NCBI GenBank assembly: GCA_002270565.1
Contig: NQMI01000022.1
Coordinates: 426,517 to 490,516 of the forward strand
Origin: Stenocarpella maydis
Lineage: Eukaryota > Ascomycota > Sordariomycetes > Diaporthales > Diaporthaceae
Length of the DNA stretch: 64,000 nucleotides
Direction: 5' to 3'
Below the pieces are notes generated by a model. That model saw nothing but the letters and a program-made list of their open reading frames with translations, did not search any database and was not told the origin of the DNA. Below, one piece after another: positions 60,565 through 64,000 of this stretch. The position numbers and the translations under genes are program-made. Positions within the stretch are counted from its first letter, which is position 1. Each line of letters starts with the position of its first letter.

Positions 60565-60950
60565 ATGAGTGGAAGCGGCGGATTCTACAAGTACAGGTGC
60601 AAGTACTTTTACACACACAACTGCACGAACTGGGTATATGTGAACAATTCGCCATGTGCCAACTGTCTTGTGAGTTCCCGACCCCCTCACAGAGGTGGCC
60701 AAAAGCCAAAGCAGCAGCAACTGACTTGGGGACTTTCCAGGCCGAGGGGAGGGATCACATTGACGCACCCCAACAACAGTTCAGGGACGTCCTCATCCCC
60801 TACTGGGACGACAATGGCATGCGGCAGGAGTGCCTCATGGAGTACATCGCCACGGACCCCCTGGGCATCTACTGGAGCCTCCGGTACAAGGCCCCCATGG
60901 GCCCGTCCGTCACCAGCGACACGCCGAGGGCCGTCCGGCCCACGGCATAG
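60565..60950 (+). CDS. Small conserved-looking protein with N-terminal Cys motif
   Basis: Exons 60565-60669 and 60741-60950 flank a 71-bp intron (GTGAGT..TCCAG) and encode 104 residues. The N-terminus has four Cys with aromatic residues between them: YKYRCKYFYTHNCTNWVYVN then NSPCANCLAEGRD. The spacing, C-x7-C-x10-C-x2-C, suggests a single zinc-binding module. The C-terminal half is hydrophilic (PYWDDNGMRQECLMEYIATD). There is no signal peptide or membrane segment. I have the impression of a short conserved fungal hypothetical but cannot name a family or function. The long CT-rich leader suggests it is expressed. Confidence 0.7.
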
Positions 60951-62645
60951 GCGCGCGTGCTCCCAAGCTGTTGGGGTGGGCTCCCGCGGCACCTGCTGCT
61001 GCTGCTGCTGTGAACTCGGAGCTCTCTCCGGCCACACCAATCAGCCCCGGTCACGGCACCTGTGGCCGTGGGAACCAGCCATGTAGCCCGCACCGCCTTG
61101 CCATCCTGGACATGGCAGTGGTGTTCCAGTCATGCGTCACCCTCTACCACCCTCTGGCCTCTCTTACTCTCGCCCCCCCCCCCCTTCCCCCCCGGGCCAC
61201 TTCTTTCACCCAACACACTATTGGAAGGTCCAGGCCGGTTTGAAACGCCGACGCTCAATGACAGGGGGCAGGGGAGAGAGTGCCGGAGTGAGATGGTAGA
61301 CGCTGGCCAGCCCGTCCAGGTTGACGCCTCGGATGCGTCGACATGGCAAGTCCACTTTTTTGTGTCAGAACAGCAATGGGGTGACTTTGTCGGAGGAGCG
61401 AGGGAGGGAGGGGGGGGTCCTGTGCGGGAAGGGGCCTTTCGACACCAAGTGGCTGTGCTCATGGGAAGGGAAATTGTCAGTTTGGAAGAGGGAGATGGGG
61501 GAGAGAGGCTGCCCTCTCCCTCCCCCCTGAATGTGTTTATTACCCAGGCCGCCACGGCGAAGGATATCCGGGTCTGGGTTTCCCTTTCCTTTTTTTTGGG
61601 TTTTTTTTTCCCCTTTCCGGCATGAAAGGGACAACGAATTTTTTTTTTCTTTCTTTCTTTTCCCCTCTTGCCGAGTTTATCACGACGATCCTAGCAACCC
61701 CCCCCCCCCCCCTGTGTGGTTCTGCTATCCATACGCGGGTTCGGATATCTTGTGGTTAATGGGTACATATATAGGTAGGGTGGATGGATGGACGTACCGG
61801 ACCAGAGACCTCTCGTGATGCGGCCCCGCCAGGAAGGGGGCCTGTCTCACGGGGAAGCAGGAAGCTGTCTGAGCCCGTGGTACATGCCGGCGGAAGGTGC
61901 CGGGATTGTCTGTCAAGCATGGCGCTGGAGGCTAAAAAGTCTGGTTTCTTTTATTTTATTATATTTTTTTCCTTTTCTTTTTCCTTTGTGTCTTTGCCTC
62001 AGCTCGCTCGTTTAGGAAAAAAAAAAAACCCGTCTTGTAACTTTATGTGATCTGCGGAGATGTGATGTGACGTGATATATCCAGCGTGGCACGGGCACTT
62101 GACTATCGGGGGCAGCGAGACGTCGAATTCCCCACCACAAGATGATGAGAGCCTGCCGTATCAATGAAATGACAAGCAGTTTTCCAAACCGAGCCACAAC
62201 AAAATGTCTGCATCACTACTCGGAGGCCCCTGCCTGGACCCTATAAAAAAGAACAAAATTAAAAAAAAAAAAAAAAAGTCTGGACTAATGGGACGAAAAC
62301 GGACCCTCGCTTCAGGAACAACCAGAGTGACGAGAAACCCAAGCACACATACATACACACACATACGCCCTCACCTAGAAAAAGCCCGGGCCCTCCTGTC
62401 CGAGCGCCAATGCGCTCGGCAACAACATGCCCCCACCTCCCGAGCGGATAACAAGTCAACCGTACGACTATACGATGGAATCGAACCGCCCCATGTGCCG
62501 AGATCGGGAAAGCGCCTCGGGCACAGGGGAGACGCGCCTTGCCAGCGGGCGCAGATAATCTCGGGGAATCGGGCCCCCGGCATCCAGAAAGGTCTGGATG
62601 TTGTGGCCTGCCTTCGGCCGGCCGTTGAGAATGCTCCGTAGAAGG

Positions 62646-62678
<33 letters not shown>

Positions 62679-64000
62679 AAAGAGAGAGACCAACCCCCCC
62701 CCGGGGTCCCCCCTCTCTCTGTCTTGCCTCCAAAGACTTGGCGCTCAGGTACCAGTACCCGGTACAGGGGGGCCGACTGGGGTCCGCGGCCGAGCCTATT
62801 CTTCTCCTGGTTGGGGGTGTCGGGTTGCATCCAGGAACAGGTGGAGTCGAGACGTGGTCTGCCTGCGTCCCCAGGGTAGGTAGGTACTTGTACGGAGTAC
62901 GCCGTAGAGGTAGGGGCGCATATCATGTCGTGGGTGTTTTCCCCCGGGCTGCTATACGCGGGGGCTTGGGCCGTCGCTTGTGTGGATACATATACATGAA
63001 TTTATACATATAAGGTTTGTTTGTACCCAAGCAAAATCATGTGTCGCGCAGACAGGCACCGAAAAGTCCCGGTGGGACAGGTTACTGGAAGTCTACAATA
63101 CGGCAGTGCGGCTAGCCTCTTCCTGTGCATGCATTGGCGTGGCACCGCTGGCAGGTGGCCTTCCACGGTAGTCCCAAATCCAATCTGATATACTTCAAAT
63201 AGTGCAGCATAGCCTGGCCTGAATGCTCAGATAAGCCCCCCCGTTTGATGTCCCGAGAGGGCAGGGCCAAGACCTGGCCAGGTCTAGACGTGTCCTGTCT
63301 GCTTGGTTGCAACCTAGCGGGCCTGTTGATAGCAGCACGTTTACCCCATGTGGCCTGGGTTGCAACCTCGGCAGTGGATGGGCAGCCCAGGAAAGGCACC
63401 CGGGGGCTGTGACACGGTAGGAAGAAATCTACAAGCCGGAGGATTAAGCGTTTCGACAGCCGGTTCCACCGCAGACCACGCAGCATGGATGCTGACGGGC
63501 AGCAGTCCGCGGAGGCTTGTAATAAGCGATGCTCAGGCTCGGAGATCAGCAAGAGCACACAGAAACGTCGGTGTGCATGGTCAGTCACGATGCTGTCCCC
63601 CCCCATATGCAACGATCGTGCAGAGATCGCATAGCCCCCCGGGGAAAGACGACCGACCGACCGACCAATCCGAACTTCCTGACCTAGACACTCGGCGGCG
63701 GGCCGGGAAGGAGACGCCGTGCTTGCTCGACTCGTCCGCGAATTGGGAGGCTTCCCGGCTATGAAACGACACGCGACCCGAGCGAGGTGTCTGTCCATGG
63801 GGAGGACAGCCGGGTGCTGCAGGTCGCGCATTCTCATACACGTACTTATTCACAGGGTCCCTTCATCTACCCGTGACGTCCTTTCAAGTTTCAACGGCCC
63901 AGCTCTGATATGGCGGTGAGGCGAGCTTCGCCGTAGCAGGCGAGATCAGGGCCGCGGTGGTGAAGGTTTTTTTTTTTTTTTTTTTTTTTGAGTCTGTGTC
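60951..64000. other. Gene-free end of window with long homopolymers
   Basis: No gene is supported. The stretch contains C runs (61168-61177, 61699-61712), T runs (61590-61611, 61641-61649), A runs (62260-62277 and about 29 A at 62645-62673) and a T run of about 23 at 63967-63989. A 241-codon minus-strand frame at 63112-63837 has no recognisable domain. Long homopolymers make any frame here unreliable. Confidence 0.45.

Noticed and set aside
62470..62560. A possible tRNA on the minus strand because of GGTTCGATTCC
   Set aside because: The T stem does not pair properly and no A box or acceptor stem is found at the right distance.
63112..63837. A 241-codon minus-strand frame near the window end
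   Set aside because: No motif; composition is Arg/Ser-rich as expected from GC-rich noncoding DNA, and homopolymers nearby make frames unreliable.

Overview
This window looks like nuclear DNA of a filamentous ascomycete, most likely a Sordariomycete. The evidence is short (41-180 bp) GT..AG introns with CTAAC/CTGAC-type branch sequences, GC-rich coding DNA separated by AT-rich decayed islands typical of RIP, and fungal families such as CFEM, HET, DUF7730-like, S28 peptidase and a Tbf1-type telomere factor. I assembled exon structures by hand from splice sites and reading-frame continuity. No search could be run, so family names rest on motif recognition.

Layout. 1-6.6 kb holds a secreted expansin-like protein (93-813), an NmrA-like oxidoreductase (1367-2293, minus), a CFEM protein (3824-4225) and an amidase-family protein that has lost its catalytic residues (4875-6562). 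6.6-13.9 kb has a possible decayed reading frame, a Hot13-like CHY zinc-finger protein (8108-8464), a Cys-rich/Ala-rich hypothetical (9181-9801, minus) and a 504-bp foldback MITE (11807-12310). 14-21 kb holds an S28 serine peptidase, a flavin monooxygenase and a maltose-permease-type MFS transporter. 21-29 kb is AT-rich and contains a HET-domain gene split by a 1,858-bp Fot1/pogo-type transposon and carrying a RIP-like nonsense mutation.

29.7-38.6 kb is the most unusual part. It contains a TRFH+Myb telomere/promoter-binding protein (Tbf1), a 586-residue protein built from repeated Cys-His units (two frame breaks, both in G5 runs), and, convergent to it, a bacterial-style C5 cytosine DNA methyltransferase with fungal introns. 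40.2-41.7 kb encodes a neutral amino-acid permease. 44.6-53.4 kb encodes a DUF7730-like protein and three RNA-processing genes in a row: SmF, the arginine methyltransferase PRMT5/Skb1 and the DEAH helicase Prp43. From 53.4 kb to the end the DNA is gene-poor, with many microsatellites and homopolymers, and supports only one small Cys-rich protein (60565-60950).

Functional links are mostly housekeeping: PRMT5 methylates Sm proteins and Prp43 disassembles spliceosomes. The methyltransferase, the Cys-His repeat protein and the RIP footprints are the points most worth following up.
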